Made by a program: the position numbers and the translations under genes. Shown piece after piece: positions 11,101-26,100 of a DNA stretch of 64,000 bases. The DNA is from Sipunculus nudus (lineage: Eukaryota; Annelida; Sipuncula; Golfingiida; Sipunculidae). Below the pieces are notes generated by a model. The model had not been told where the DNA came from and ran no database searches. It worked only from the letters and a program-made list of their open reading frames with translations. The stretch is from assembly GCA_026874595.1 (NCBI GenBank), contig CM049308.1, forward strand, positions 80,770,124 through 80,834,123. The letters run 5' to 3'. Numbering within the stretch: position 1 is the first letter of the stretch; each line of letters starts with the position of its first letter.

Positions 11101-14100
11101 TCGGAGCCTATCCTTGTAGCGTATCAACCATTCATCAATGTCTTCACTAACATCTGAAGGCTCTTCATTGGGCAGAAGATACATGTCTGCAGGGAGTCTA
11201 GCTGGTCTCCCATACAGAAGTTCATATGGTGAGATGCCTGGTGGACTATGCGGAGTCGTGTTGTAGGCATAAGTTATCTCTGCCAAGTGTTCAGACCATC
11301 GGGCCTTCTTCTCCGCCAGAAGTGTTCTCAACAAATCGTGCATCGTACAATTGTACCGCTCAACTTGTCCATTGGCTTGGGGCCTGTAAGCTGTCTTTCT
11401 AGATCTTTCGACACCGTACCATCTGCAAAGTTCTTTGATTACTTTGGCTTCGAAATCCCTACCCTGATCCGAGTGGATCCTCCTGGGTGGGCCGTATCTG
11501 AAAAACCATTCTTTGGTCAGCGCTCTGGCGACTGTAATCCCTCTCTGATCTTTACACGGGATGGCTATAGTCCATTTGCTAAAAATGTCAGTTATAACTA
11601 ACACATTCTCAGTTCCATCTTTGCTTGGTTCAACAATTGTAAAATCAATCGCTATCACTTCAAATGGGTGTCTGGCTGTAATTGTCCCCATTGGAGTTTT
11701 AACTCGTACATTTTTCGCTAGAGCACACCTTTCACATTGCTCAACGTATTGTCTGATTTCTTGATGCATTTTTGGCCAGTAGCACCTATGTCTAATGAGT
11801 GTTTCAGTCAGATCGGCACCCTGATGTCCATGGGAATCATGGTATCCCTGTAGAACTTTCGGTTTGAATGCCTGAGGAAGGACTAGTTGATCTATGAAAC
11901 CAGCACTAGGTTCTTGAATTCGCCTATATAAAATACCTTCCTTCACAACCAGTCTATCCCACTGCTTCAATAGTATCTGTACAAGATCCGACTCTTGTCG
12001 CCTGGACTTCAGACAAGGAAGTACACCATCCTTCACGGCAGTGTGTACCTTCTGTATTACAGGGTTTAGCTTCCTGCAATCTCACTAGGTCACCTTTCAT
12101 TAGCACTGGTAAGGACATCGCTTGTGGTACTATGCTCGAAAAGCCACAATCTATATCCAACGATTCTGAAACAACTTGCTGCATGACCATGTTCGGTAAA
12201 TTAGTCGTCTCACTGAGTGAAGCCAAAACGTCTGCGACATCCTCCTCCGCACACCGGTCCCATGTTCTTTCCTCTTGTCTGAATAATGCATCCGCGTTCA
12301 CATTCTTCTTCCCAGGCCTATACCTGATACAAATGTCAAAGTTCGCCAAATCGGATGCCCATCTTTGTTCTGTTGCTGGGAGTTTTGTCTTAGACATGAG
12401 ATATTGTAATGGGTTGTTGTCAGTGTACACTTCACACTTTGACATGTACAAATAATCTTTAAACTTCTCCGTAATTGCCCACTTTAGAGCTAGCAACTCA
12501 AGCTTTTTGGAGCTGTACACATCGGAGTTCCTTTCACTGCCCCTGAGACCACGGCTTGCGTAAGCTATCACTTTGTACTTGCCATTTTGAATTTGACCTA
12601 GAACTGCACCTAATCCACGGTGGGAAGCATCGACTTCTAACACGAATGGTTTGGAAAAATCTGCAAACCCAAGCAAGGGTGCCTGCGTTAATTTCATCTT
12701 TAGTCTGTCAAAAGACTCTTGATGTTCAGAGGTCCACATGTCTTTCAATGATATCGCAGCTTGTCTCTTTCTGCCTTCAACTTTCCTCAGGGCCTGCCCA
12801 ACCAAGGCATGGAGGGGAGCAGAGATTGCTGAGTACTTAGGTACAAAGCGTCTATAGTATCCAGTAAATCCAAGGTTCTGTCTGAGCTGTCGAAGCGTCT
12901 CAGGCACTGGCCATTCTCTCACGGCATCTATCTTTTCCGGGTCTGTGCTCACTCCTTCACCGGATATGATGTGACCAAGATATTTGACACGTTCCTTTAG
13001 TAGGCTACACTTCTCTGGTTGTAAATTAAGTCCATGTGCCCATAGTTTCTTAAACACAGTTTCAAGTCTTGCAACATGTTCCTCTATTGTGGACAAATAG
13101 AGGACTACATCATCCAAATACACCATCAAAATACGGAGAATATCATCCTGAAATAGGGACGTCATCATCCTTTGAAACGTTGAGGGTGCGTTGGTCAGGC
13201 CGTATGGCATACGAACATACTGCCACAAACCAAAAGGTGTCGTGAATGCCATCTTATGCCTGTCACGGGGTGCCACCTCAACCTGATGGTATGCCGACGC
13301 CAAATCCAGCGTACTGAAATACTTTGATGATCCCAGCGCGTCAAGAGTTTCTTCCACCCTTGGAATTGGGAACACATCTCTTTTGATTTTCTGATTTAAT
13401 TTCCGGTAATCCACACACATGCGGATTTTGCCACTTTTCTTCTGGACTACCACAATCGGGGATGCATAACTGGAGGTACTCTCCGTAATGATACCCTTTT
13501 CACATAAGTCAAGGAGGTGTTCCCGTACCTCCTTCCACAGCTTTGGTGGGAGCCTACGATAAGGCTGGCAGACCGGCTCCTCATCCTGTGTACGGATATG
13601 GTGCTGAATTAAGTCCGTCTTGCCAAGCTCATCACCCTCCCGTAGGAACACATCTTCGTAACATTGGAATAGCTGCATGAGACTTTGTCTCTGTTCCGGA
13701 GTTAAGTCTCCATGAAACATATCGATCCCTTCAGGTAATCTGCCATCCTGGTTAGACGAGGAATCAGACGGTGCACAGTCACTATCATTCCGTGTGATGA
13801 GTATTTCTTGCTCTTTCAGTTGAACACTGAACTTTCCACTTGGCACATGGCAGACAGGATGAATAGTTCCCAAACGAGTTCCTGGACGAAGGCGCACTTC
13901 TCCCTCACTAAAGTTTGCCACTTGGACACAAAAATTCTTCCTAGCATCTATCAAGGTGGGGGCTGTCTTCATGCCTCGTGGGAGCCCCTGTGACAATGGC
14001 TCTACCAGCGCAGTTGGTCCCATCCTTGGTCCAACAGCCTTGACATCACAAGTGCTCCTAGGGGGTACTACAATCTCAGACATGCCTGCTACTCTCACAA

Positions 14101-17100
14101 AACCTCCCTGTCGACTTTCTCAAACACAAATCTGGTTCTGAGCCAATGTGATAAGATCCTTAAACTTGGACAGGTGAGACAGAACATTTGTTCCTAAAAT
14201 CCCAGGCACTTCCCTTTTGTCTTTTCTTGTTTTAGTGATCAAAATGTCCACATCTTGCACAAGTGTGCCCTCGACTTCAATGTCCATATGGGTAACTCCA
14301 GTATATGGTACATCGAGACCATTAGCCGCCGTCACTGCGAGCAAATTACCTACTTCAGCCAAATGAGGAGCATTCTCTCTCCACATTTTCTGGAACGCCT
14401 CCTCGTCAAGAGTAGTTACCATTGACCCCGTATCTACAAGGCAGTTGATCTGGCATCCACCAAATGTGGCCTGAACCACTGGACGCCCACCTATAGTATT
14501 CCGTAATAAATCTGATTCTGCACTCTGAACCGCTAGCTGTGTGTCTATCTCAGCTTCGTCTCGCTGACTGGAATTAGCTTTCTTTGGGGTTTTCCCAGTT
14601 TCACGATCCTTCCTTGAAGGACAATCTTTCACCAAATGGTCCAGACTATTACAGTTGAAGCATCTAAGCGGGTAATTTCTCTTTCCCTGCTTAGTAGTGT
14701 TACTGTTTCTGAAGTTACCTTGTGTCTTAGCTCCCTTGAACCCATTAGCACCTACACTAACAGACTTCAACTGGTTGGTTAGTTCCCTGATTTGATTCTG
14801 CTGCTCTTGAATCAGTTGTTGTTGCTCCTGGAGCCTAACGTCCTGTTTTTGCTGTTGGTCTAATACACTACGAAGCAGTTGTGTCATATCTGAGAGACTG
14901 TTCTGCTCACTACACTCTACCTCCCTGGTGGTAGCATGTACACGCTTATGATGACCCTCTCGAGCAAGTGCGGCATCCCTCACTTCCCGAAATGTAACAT
15001 CATCTTTGCTCTCCACTAACTTTATCATGTCCTGGTAGAGGTTATCATCTCTCAACCCATCAATAAAGTGGTTCCTGAGAAGTTTATCAGAGTTGGGCAG
15101 CTCATCATTATCAACGGATAAAACTCTGTCACGGAGTTCCATAAGGACGTGGGAGAAATCTCTCAGTGATTCCCTATCCCTTTGCTTGCGACTAAAAAAG
15201 CAGAGATACGAGCCTTCCACTAGTGGCTTTCTCCCCAAATGCATCCTCAAGAAGTTTGAATATAGCCTCTGGTGACTCTCTTATTGCTGCCTCCGCAAAA
15301 CGAACCTCCTTCTTAGCCGGGCCTTCTAACGATGAAATCAGGAAATCACCTGCCGACTTCCCTTGGAGTCCCTGCGACTCAACCAAAAATCTAGCCTCTC
15401 TCACCCAATCCTCTAGTTCACCTGGTTCACCAGTAACTTAGGAAGCCTCCTTGTATTATACATAACCCGAGCCCTAGCACTTCCATTACTCTCAAGCTCT
15501 ACCAACCGCCTCTGCAGGTCAGCGAACCTGTCTTCGTCACCTGGCATTGCTAACCCAACAGTCACCAAGAATATACAAAGTAACAAAATCATCAGTAACC
15601 TAAGCGTGGTTACCCACTAAGTAAATACAGTCACAGATTACGGATCCTTGAACAAAACAATCCAGTCACTAGGGATCAGTAAACAAGGCACCTGATCACT
15701 AGGATCCCTGGGAATCAGTTTCACAACAGAGGATTGCACTATTCCCCTCAACTAAAGTTCTTACATCACAATGTCACAAGTCCAGCTACCAAAGTATGTC
15801 ACAATTAGAGGTAGCTCCACACACATATGCAAGTGTTAAATCCAAGTACTCCATGAAACATGAGATGTCCCATGCAACCTCATAACACATGTCACAGGCT
15901 TATTTTTGTATTCATTATTTTTTCATGTGCTTTAACCTGTTACCAGTATTATATATGCCTGGGTGCACTTGTTTGTAGTGTACAGCTTACAGACTACCAG
16001 TTTTGTCCAGATGCACTACACCAGTGCCTGTTATTTAAATTTGAGAGGGAAACTTGTAGTTTTGCATTGTGTGTCAACCATGCATAACATGTAAATTAGT
16101 GAAAGGCATGCTGGGAGTAGGGTCAGCTGAGCTTACCAATTGCATTGGTGACAGTGTGCTGGCCAGCTTTACAGGTTATCAGATCAGATCCCTGTATGTT
16201 ATTTGCAGGTAAATGAAGGTTCCAGTATCTTCTAGTGCATTTTTGTGGTTTGTTACCCAAACACACTGCGACAATTTGGCGCCCAACGTGGGGCATGAAG
16301 CTACTGGGACTACAAGGCTGGACTAGCATCCTGGTTATTTTGCCTTGACCAGGATCGATGGGTATGGGCTGTGGTGCCTTGCTGAGGGCTGCATGGTGGT
16401 TTGTGGACAGCTGCCTCTACCCCCCAGACCAGGTGCTTTGGCGGGACTCTCTGGAGCATGTCGTGGATCCATTGTGTACCAAAGGACTTGTTTTGAGCCT
16501 CAACAATGTGCTTGGGACTTTTGTGTGTGCAGAATGGACACTGTGTATTAATGATCACCTGGAACTGACTTGCACTTCTTGGACTTCTTGCTCAGATAAG
16601 TCACATGTATAAGTTTATGTATGCAAACTTCATCACAAACTTCATCTGCACTTAAGGTTATCACTTGGTATATAGTACCGGAAAACTATTGTCTGATAAA
16701 TATTATTGCTTGATTGGTAGAGTGTGGTATTCAACACATAAGTGTGCCATAACTGACAACCATATGTTAATACACACATAAGTAACTTTGTTCTTTTTAC
16801 AGCAAGTGCTGTAGATGTGTTTAGTGCATAAAATTGTAATCATGTCATTTGCAGACCTGATGTATAAGTAATGTATATAGTACCAATGCCACTTCTGTGG
16901 TACCCAAGTATAAAAGTAACCCAAGTCTAACCCAAACCTGACATGTTGTACCATTACTAATTACAGTACAACACATTTTTTTTGTGGTGATGGCTGTACA
17001 ATAACCACCCACCATCTGATTGGTTATGGATGTCAGTACTTGCTTTACTGTGTAAATTCAAGTGTCATTTACTTTATTCCCTTTGTAAATTGGGGTTACT

Positions 17101-20100
17101 TTATTAAGACTTGTCAGTACTTGCTTTAATGTGTACATACGAGTGTCATATGCTTTGTTCTCTTTGTAAAATAGGGTTACTTTATTAAGGTGTACAGACA
17201 TTTGCCTTGAAGTAATCTGGTATAGTAGTCTATTAGGGTCATCAATATGGAAACAAAACCAGTAGGCCTTAAAAACAGAAGCTGAATCAAAGACCCTTAA
17301 AGCTGAGACAGATGCTGATGTCTGTGATGCAGATGTACAAAAGATAATTGATTACTTACACAGAACTGGGAAGTATAAAGTGTCAAGGGTGGCAGAGGAA
17401 TCGCTAACCGCAGCATCACCAGGGGTCTTAGATAGTCAGGGGGCCAGCAGCGGTTTAGTTTATGGTCAGATTCCAAGAGTGTCCACATTTTCAGGGGAAT
17501 TTCCAACCCCTAAATCAGAAGTCTCCTTTGGTGTTTGGAGATTTGAGATACGTTGCTTAACTAGGGATGGCCTGTATTCTAAACCAGTACTTACCCAAGC
17601 TGTAAGGAAATCCTTAAAAGGGGATACAGCAAAAATCTTGTTGCAAATGGGTGAGGGTGCTACGCTGGAAGAAATTGTTGACAAACTTGAGGGGATCTAT
17701 GGTACAGTGGTAACAGGTGAAGCTCTCCTACAATCCTTTTACATGGAAAAGCAAAGAGAAGGAGAAAGTGTGGCTGCATGGGGGTGTAGGTTAGAAGAGC
17801 TGCTACAGAAAGCAAAAGAAAAAGGTATGATTGATAGTAGAGCTACAAATGAAATGCTTAGAACCAAATTTTGGTCAGGGCTGTGTCATGAAAGTCTAAA
17901 AAATGCCACTCGTCACAAATTTGATTATGTGAAAGATTTTGACCAATTAAGAAGAGAAGTTAGAGCCATAGAGCAAGAGTTGAAGGAAAATGATAAATGG
18001 ACTGGGTCTCGGACTAGGAGGGTCCATAGCTTGCAACAGGCCGCAAATACACAATCAACAGAGATCAATATAGATCGTATCATAGGTAGGTTAGAGGCAC
18101 TAGAAAAGAAACAGTCGGACCCTAAGCTGGCAAATTCTGATATCAACAGGGTTTTAGCTAAACTAGAGGCTATTGAGAGAAGATTACAGACATTAGAGAA
18201 TAGTACACCTAGACAGGCAGGGGGACCTCCACCTTTCTATCAGGCTCAGAGATACCAGCCACGTGGACGTGGACGGGGTGGTCAGTCACACTTTAATTCG
18301 ACACACAATCCTCCAGCGTTAAACCAGTAAAGGCCTCGTCAATGGGGCGAGACAGAGGCACTTCTGTATGTAGCCCCAAAAGTAATGGTGATCTAATAGA
18401 AAGGTTGGTAGGAGATAGCAATGAAACTGAAATTCAGGTTGAAGGCCTAAGTTGCCTGTGCATGATAGATACTGGTTCTATGGTTAGCACTGTATTTGAA
18501 CAGTTCTATAGACAAAATTTGACATATAGACCACTTCATTCGCCAACAGGGCTGGGACTAGAAATATACAGCGCCAATGGTCAAACCATACCATACTTAG
18601 GATATTGTGATTTGAACATTAAGGTACCAGGACTAAACTGTGAGGTGATGGCACCAGTGCTAGTAGTTAAGGACAATCATTACAATCAGCAGTTACCCAT
18701 GATAATAGTCACAAATGTAATCAGATGTGTCAGAGACAACCATCCCTCCAGTAAGTTGAGTAACACAAATGTTCCAGTTGAATGGGCTTGTGCATTCCAG
18801 TGTATAGATAGTGATCATATTGGTACAGTTGTGTCTTCTAAGAAACATCCTATGGTGATTAAACCTAATGAAATGGTGACTATCTGGGGTCTAGTGAAAG
18901 GTGCGCACAACATTAATGCTGCAGTGACAGAGGAAGTAAGATCCGCTCTTCCCCCTGGCTTAACAGTATGCCCCAGTGTGGTTAGTGTCCCTAAAGAACA
19001 GACTGTCCCGAAAGTGCCAGTCAGATTATGTAATCTGACTGCCAGGATTGTTAAAATACCAGTAAAATCTACTCTATGTAGTCTTCACAGTGTTTCTGTT
19101 TTGCCAAAAAAAATACCTGATCAAAGTGACAAAACTTACTGTTCCACTCAGATAAATCCCAATCTTACAGCTGAACAGTTTAGTCAAGTCCAGTTGTTAC
19201 TGCATCGGTGGGAATCTGTGTTTGCAAAATCAAATACAGATTTGGGTAGAACTTCCACTGTTGTCCATGAGATAAACCTGTCTGATAATAAGCCATTCAA
19301 AGAACCCCACAGACATATACCACCTGGTATGTATGAGGAGGTTCGGCAGCATATTCAGGACATGTTAGACAGTGAGGTTATCAGAGAAAGTTATAGCCCT
19401 TACTCATCTAATCTTGTATTAGTGAGAAAGAAAGACAACACCTTGCGTGTTTGTGTTGACTTTCGAAAACTAAATGAAAAAACCATTACTGACTCTTATG
19501 CCATCCCTAGAATTGAGGAAACCTTAGATGTTCTGGTAGGGTCAAAGTGGTTTTCCTCCTTGGATTTAAAGTCTGGCTACTGGCAGATGGAAATCAAGGA
19601 GGAAGACAAGCCCAAGACTGCCTTTTCTGCGGGTCCGATCGGCTTTTATGAATTTAACCGCATGCCCTTTGGCCTGACCAATGCGCCAGGAATTTTCCAG
19701 CGTTTAATGGAGAGATGCATGAAATCGCTCAATATGAAAGAATGCATTATCTATCTAGATGACATAATCATTTTCTCAGATACGTTTGGAGAACACTTAA
19801 AACGGTTAGATTCAGTTTTTTCATGTCTAGCACAAAATGGCTTAAAGCTTAAACCCTCAAAGTGCAGCTTCTTGCAACAAAGAGTTAAATATTTGGGACA
19901 CATAGTTTCAGAAGATGGCATTGAAACAGACCCTGAAAAGATAGAGGTTCTTAGAAAGTGGCCCATACCTAAGGGAGTAGATGATTTGAGAACATTTTTG
20001 GGCTTTACAGGGTACTGTAGGAAATTTGTGAAAGATTTTGCCACCATTGCAAAGCCATTAACAGATCTGGTTGTAAATGTTCCAAAGAGAAAACGCAGAA

Positions 20101-23100
20101 AACCCCAAACAGGTGTACAAAAAGGATCTAGCTGGAAATGGGGCAGTGTACAACAAAAGTCCTTTGAATGTTTAATCCAAAAACTCACTTCACCTCCAAT
20201 TCTAGCATACGCTGATTATACAAAACCTTTCATCGTGCACACAGATGCTAGTAGAACTGCCCTTGGTGCAGTTCTGTATCAGGAGCAAGATGGGCAAGAG
20301 AGAGTAATTGCCTATGCTAGTAGAGTCCTGAGACCTAGTGAATCCAACTACCCTGCCGATAAATTGGAATTCCTTGCTATGAAATGGGCAATAACAAAGA
20401 AATTCCATGAATACCTCTATGGTAATCAGTTTGTAGTAAGAACTGATAATAACCCATTAACATATGTGTTAACATCTGCCAAGTTAGATGCAACTGGGCA
20501 CAGGTGGCTAGCAGAACTGTCAAATTACAATTTTTCCATAAAGTACAGGTCCGGGAAAATAAACAAAGATGCAGATGCATTGTCAAGATATCTACATCCG
20601 CAAGATATGGGGTCAACTGCTGAAATTACACCAGATATGGTACAGGCTATAGGTGATGCATGTACACTCGGCCGTAACAATGCCTCAGTGGCTGCATGTG
20701 AATGTTTACTCCTCAGTGCCCAAACAGATAACCTTACTGCAAATACAGTAGGTACATTTCCATCATCCCTGCAAACATACAGTAAGGTAGAGTTGCAAAT
20801 GGCACAACGCCAGGACAGAACTATAAGTAGGGTTATATACCTATTAGAGAAAGGGAAGCGTCCACAAGGGGTAGATGTTAGAGAGGAAGACCCTGAGGTT
20901 CAGAAATACTTAAAACAGTGGCCAAAGCTGTGCTTTCATGAAGGTTCGCTCTGGAGAAGAACCAGTAGATTTGGGGTAACTCGATGGCAATTGGTGCTAC
21001 CGTACAAACTGAGAGAAACTGCACTTACAGGTCTCCATGATGATGCAGGCCATCAGGGTAGAGACCGGACGTTAGCATTAGTCAGTCAAAGGTTTTACTG
21101 GCCAAATATGGCCACTGATGTTGAAAAGAGAGTTAAATTCTGTGTTTGGTGTATTTGTAGAAAAACACCCTCCACATTTCATAACGCCTCTTTAGTAAAC
21201 ATAACTAGCTCACAACCGATGCAGTTAGTGTGTATAGACTACTTGCAGCTTGAAGAGTCTAGTGGGGGTTACTCCAATATTCTTGTCATTATTGATCACT
21301 TTACAAGGTATGCCCAGGCCATACCAACTTGAAATCAAACTGCTAAAACTACAGCCAGAGTGCTTTTTGACCATTACTTTGTCCACTATGGCTTCCCCGG
21401 TAGATTACATAGTGATCAAGGTAGGAACTTTGAGTCTTCAGTGATCAGTAATTTGTGTAAAATAGTAGGCATTGAAAAATCAAGAACAACCCCTTATCAC
21501 CCAAGGGGCAATGGCATGTGTGAACGGTTTAATCATACTTTGCTAAATATGTTAGGAACCCTACAAGAGGAGCAAAAGAAGAGCTGGAAAAATTTTGTTC
21601 CAGCCTTGGTCCATGCATATAATGCAACACAACATGACAGTACAGGTTTCTCTCCATTTTATTTAATGTTTGGGAGACACCCCAGATTGCCAGTGGATAT
21701 TGTCCTTGGAATAGATCCCAATGAACAGGATAGCAGGGGCTGCAGTAATGACTATGCTGGTTCACTAAGACAAAAGCTAAAGACAGCTCATGAGATAGCT
21801 CTAAAAGAATCGTGTAAATCAGGAGAGAAACATAAAGAGTATTTTGACAAGAAAGTGCGAGAGTCAGTATTACAAAAAGGGGACAGAGTTTTGGTAAAGA
21901 ATGTAGGTGTAAAAGGAAAACAAACTGGCAGATCGCTGGAGTACTACAGTGCATACCATTGTTGATCAACATAATCCAGATGTCCCAGTCTATATTGTTA
22001 AACCAGAAAACAAGAAGGGTAGTAGCAAGGTATTGCATAGAAACATGCTCCTCCCGTTTATTTCACTGCCAATTTTGGAACCATCCTCGCATGTCAATTC
22101 AGTACCTTTAAGGCAGCCAGCTCATGCTGAACAGAGAGCAGAATCCCCATTAGAATCTGACACAGGCTCTGATGATGATAATACCATATTTATTACTGAC
22201 ATGTGTCCGAAACAGCAGACACATAATGCACAAAGCGAGGACAACTATGAGAATATAAGGCTAAGCACTGACAGTGCATCCGATGTGGATAATGGTAATT
22301 GTACTGAGGTTAATATAAAATCAGATTCTGAGCATAGTTTCCATATGAATGACAATGTCTCAATGATAGAGACAGAACAGGAGAATGTGTATATACAGAA
22401 ACATCTCCAGAGATAGTCAGTGCAGAGTGTACAGAGTCTGAAGGTATTTTAGCTGTAGATGATGGTACTAATGAGGCACAGTATGAGATAGATAATGCCT
22501 CTGTGCCCAGAAGGTCCAATAGAGTAAGATTAAAGCCTCATTGGATGATAGGGGGTGATTGGGTTGTCCAGTCACTTGTATATAATGATCAAGAAGTTTA
22601 TGTATAATGTCATATTTGATTTTGAATGTTTCTTGCCTAAGGATACACATGCATTACATTTAGTGTTAATCATTACAACTGCACAAATTGTTCCCAATAA
22701 TTGCTATTATGACCATAGTGTGTTAATACTACAGTAATGTGTGAGGATAGCTGTGAACTATCGAGGTTTATTAAATGTGCACCATGTGAATTTGAATTGA
22801 GAACTGAGAGCACTGCTTTAATATTTAATGTTCTTACCACTACTGTGTAGAACTCATGAATATCTGATGTTATTACCTCTACTATATACATACATCTGTT
22901 CAAATAGAATCAACGCGTTAAATGTTCCTATTATCTCAGCGGTGAGATTAAGTGGTGTGGACACTGCTTTAATGTGCATTGGTCTGTGTTAAATGTCACT
23001 GAGGACATTTAAGTGGGTGGGGGACAGTGTCACAGGCTTATTTTTGTATTCATTATTTTTTCATGTGCTTTAACCTGTTACCAGTATTATATATGCCTGG

Positions 23101-26100
23101 GTGCACTTGTTTGTAGTGTACAGCTTACAGACTACCAGTTTTGTCCAGATGCACTACACCAGTGCCTGTTATTTAAATTTGAGAGGGAAACTTGTAGTTT
23201 TGCATTGTGTGTCAACCATGCATAACATGTAAATTAGTGAAAGGCATGCTGGGAGTAGGGTCAGCTGAGCTTACCAATTGCATTGGTGACAGTGTGCTGG
23301 CCAGCTTTACATGTTATCAGATCAGATCCCTGTATGTTATTTGCAGGTAAATAAAGGTTCCAGTATCTTCTAGTGCATTTTTGTGGTCTGTTACCCAAAC
23401 ACACTGCGACACACATATTATCTATAACAGTAGTGTCCATGTAAAACAATATTGTAATATACATCAGCATGAACAAGTGCCATTGTGATACACAATCACA
23501 ATACATATTATCATCTACTTCAGGTGTTGTGAATGAATGGCATGCAAGCAAAATATCCCATACTACACAGCAAAATATGTATTCAATTTCTGATTAAAGT
23601 TACACAAGGTCATATGAGGAAATATGATTATGTTGATCACTCCAATATGTACTAGTATCACCGTGAAACAACCACACATTTACTGATAATTGTTTATAAA
23701 ATGTTACACCATCCTGACTCACCAACCTCTGGCAGCTGCTGTTAACCGCAATACTTTAAAACAATGTTTGTCTTCTCATATCTGAAAGGTCTAGCATCAA
23801 CAAACATTCACTTGTGCTCGGATTACTGTTCAAGTACCATAAATCCATCCTACATTAAATAAAGACAGACCTTCACATCTCTTAGCAGTGCAAGACAAAA
23901 TCTATCACAAAAGAGCAAAAAATAAAATCTGGTAGGACATAGAAAACTCAGTCACTTTACACATGCATGTTACCAAAGCACTATCAACTGTCAATATTGC
24001 TGATGATCATCCTACAGGTCATCTGACTGGAAAACAAAAACATGAGAGCTTTAACAAATAACCATGAAGAACCAAGGCTTTCCCACATATTATGTCAACA
24101 TGTATTTAAAGTTCAGTTCAGGGGGACAGCTTAGGTCTAGTATCATTTACAAAAAAATGTTGTGGCATGTACACCTTATACAACAATACAGAAGAACAAC
24201 TCATATTACTTTACCTTGTGCAGCTAACTGTTCCTCACTGTGGTGCCCCCTGCCAGGTTGTTTGCACATCAATAAATCATTACAAAACCATAAAGTTTCA
24301 GCCCTTCAGTAAACATGAAATATCCCTATAATTATGTCATCAATACCAACCAACATTAGCAAAAATACAAACCACATAGTCATATTGTCAATATTCATGA
24401 ATTCAATATCAGTACATTAACAAAACACAGTCATATCATCACTATTTATCAACATCAGTGAATATGCAATACATTTCCAGATGTGGACATCAAACAAAAT
24501 AAAACATCCACTGAACGAGTGAAGGAAACAACAAATTGCTAGGCAGCTGCAACTGTCCTTCTGGTTATACTTGGGTTTAATAGTACTAGTCCACACAAGG
24601 ACACAGGGGACCAGAAACAGTACGTAATCTCAGATGAACACCAAAGTGATGCCTCAAAGTTCAGTCAGGTATGTCTGCCTCATGGCAGTAACACAACAAG
24701 TTCAGCGATTCCACATAGGTGACCACATGTTTCAGGCAGCCACACATCCCACAGGTTACCTCCAGAGTCCACACACCTGTTCTAGTCAGCGTCTCAGGTA
24801 GCCCCACATCCCACAGGTTAACTCCAGAGTCCACACACCTGTTCTAGTCAGCCACCGTTAAAAAGTTTACTTTCCTTAACCTGCACCACCCCACTTCTGG
24901 TACCAATTTCTGTGACCGTGCTTGGTTCGACACCGGGTGGTGCAAAAGAAGTCCTTTGGTTGATTGTGAAATGTTTATTCTTGATTAAGGAACAAGTAAA
25001 AGTTCTTAGTATACAAACTGTATGATACACAAAAAAATAAATATAAAACTAAACAAAAACAAAACGGTGGCTGACAAGTCGGTTACACCATGTAACTCGA
25101 CTGTGCTGCTTTCTCACTTGGAACCACACATGGACCCAGATACCATGGAGCATCAGTTGAACCTCACTAGGCCAACCATCCAAACAGCTGAACAGAAACC
25201 CTGTAAAGCTTCTTATCGACACCGGTCTGCGGACCCACCGAACACACGACCGCCATGTCTCGGATACCCAACTTACGTTTTGGTTACCCAGACACGTCTC
25301 ATAAAACGCTAATCAGCATCAACCGTTAAGAATGCATAAATCACAATAATAGTCTCGGTGGCCCTGCCACACAACAAAGACAATGGGTTGACGAAGGAAC
25401 TAAAAGGTACCAATTATTCGTGTTCCTGTCATTGAAATTTTTTTCTTTAAATCAAATTTTAGTTGAACAAATCCTGAGACCATTTAGTAAACAAAGAAAT
25501 AAGTATTGTATTAAAAACATTACTGTCAGCAAGAGTTGATTTTCTTACCTGATTTGAAATATGCTTCCATTCTTCTCTTAGCACCTATTATTTTACTTAG
25601 TCCTGCTTTGATTCTGTAAAATAATGATGCACTCTGTGTAAATAACTGAAAAAACTACAAAATGCATTTAAGGTTCCTCTACAGTTAAAATGAATTTCAT
25701 CCCAAATCTTATTATGGTAAATATGACATGTTTGACAAGTGATATACAGACTGTTCCATTTTTGTCCTAACTATAAGTGTTTCATTCCTTCCATGCAATT
25801 TGCAAATCTATGCCCTATTGCATTTTCTTTTTTGTCACTGCTCACCAGAGAGGATATATGCAAAAGAAATGGTACAAGGAAAACAACTGACAATTGAATA
25901 CTGCTTCATAATACAAATTAGTTTTTGAAATGTGGTAATGCAAGCTTTGAGTACTCACCTTTGCAGACTGCCAATAAAGGCATCAACAGTAGCCAGAGGA
26001 TTTGTCAGAATAGATTTTCCTGCTTCTATGAAGTCCTTCAGGGCTCCTTCAAACTCTGTTATTGTAGATGGAAAGGTTACCGTCAGTTCATTCCCAATAT

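Larger units (their letters stand above)
15890..23411 (+). mobile_element. Ty3/gypsy-type LTR retrotransposon (inner), nested in the outer one
   Basis: Plus-strand element with 384-bp LTRs that differ at only three positions (~99%), so it is a recent insertion. The 5' LTR is followed by TGGCGCCCAACGTGGGG, a typical primer site, and the 3' LTR is preceded by a purine tract (GTGGGTGGGGGACAG). Flanks share CACA, a 4-bp target duplication. The coding region is nearly whole, with about two interruptions. Confidence 0.92.
9895..25345 (-). mobile_element. Ty3/gypsy-type LTR retrotransposon (outer), in intron 21
   Basis: Minus-strand element with two 435-bp LTRs, a primer-site-like stretch (TGGTACCAGAAGTGGGG) next to the 5' LTR, a gag-pol region and a purine-rich tract (AAGGAGGGGTGGA) before the 3' LTR. 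The LTRs differ at about 12 positions (~97% identity), so it is a fairly old copy. It is split by the younger plus-strand element at 15890-23411. Coding part looks broken, with about three interruptions, some of which may be the frame changes this family normally uses. No clear target duplication: flanks read acaac and ataat. Confidence 0.9.
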
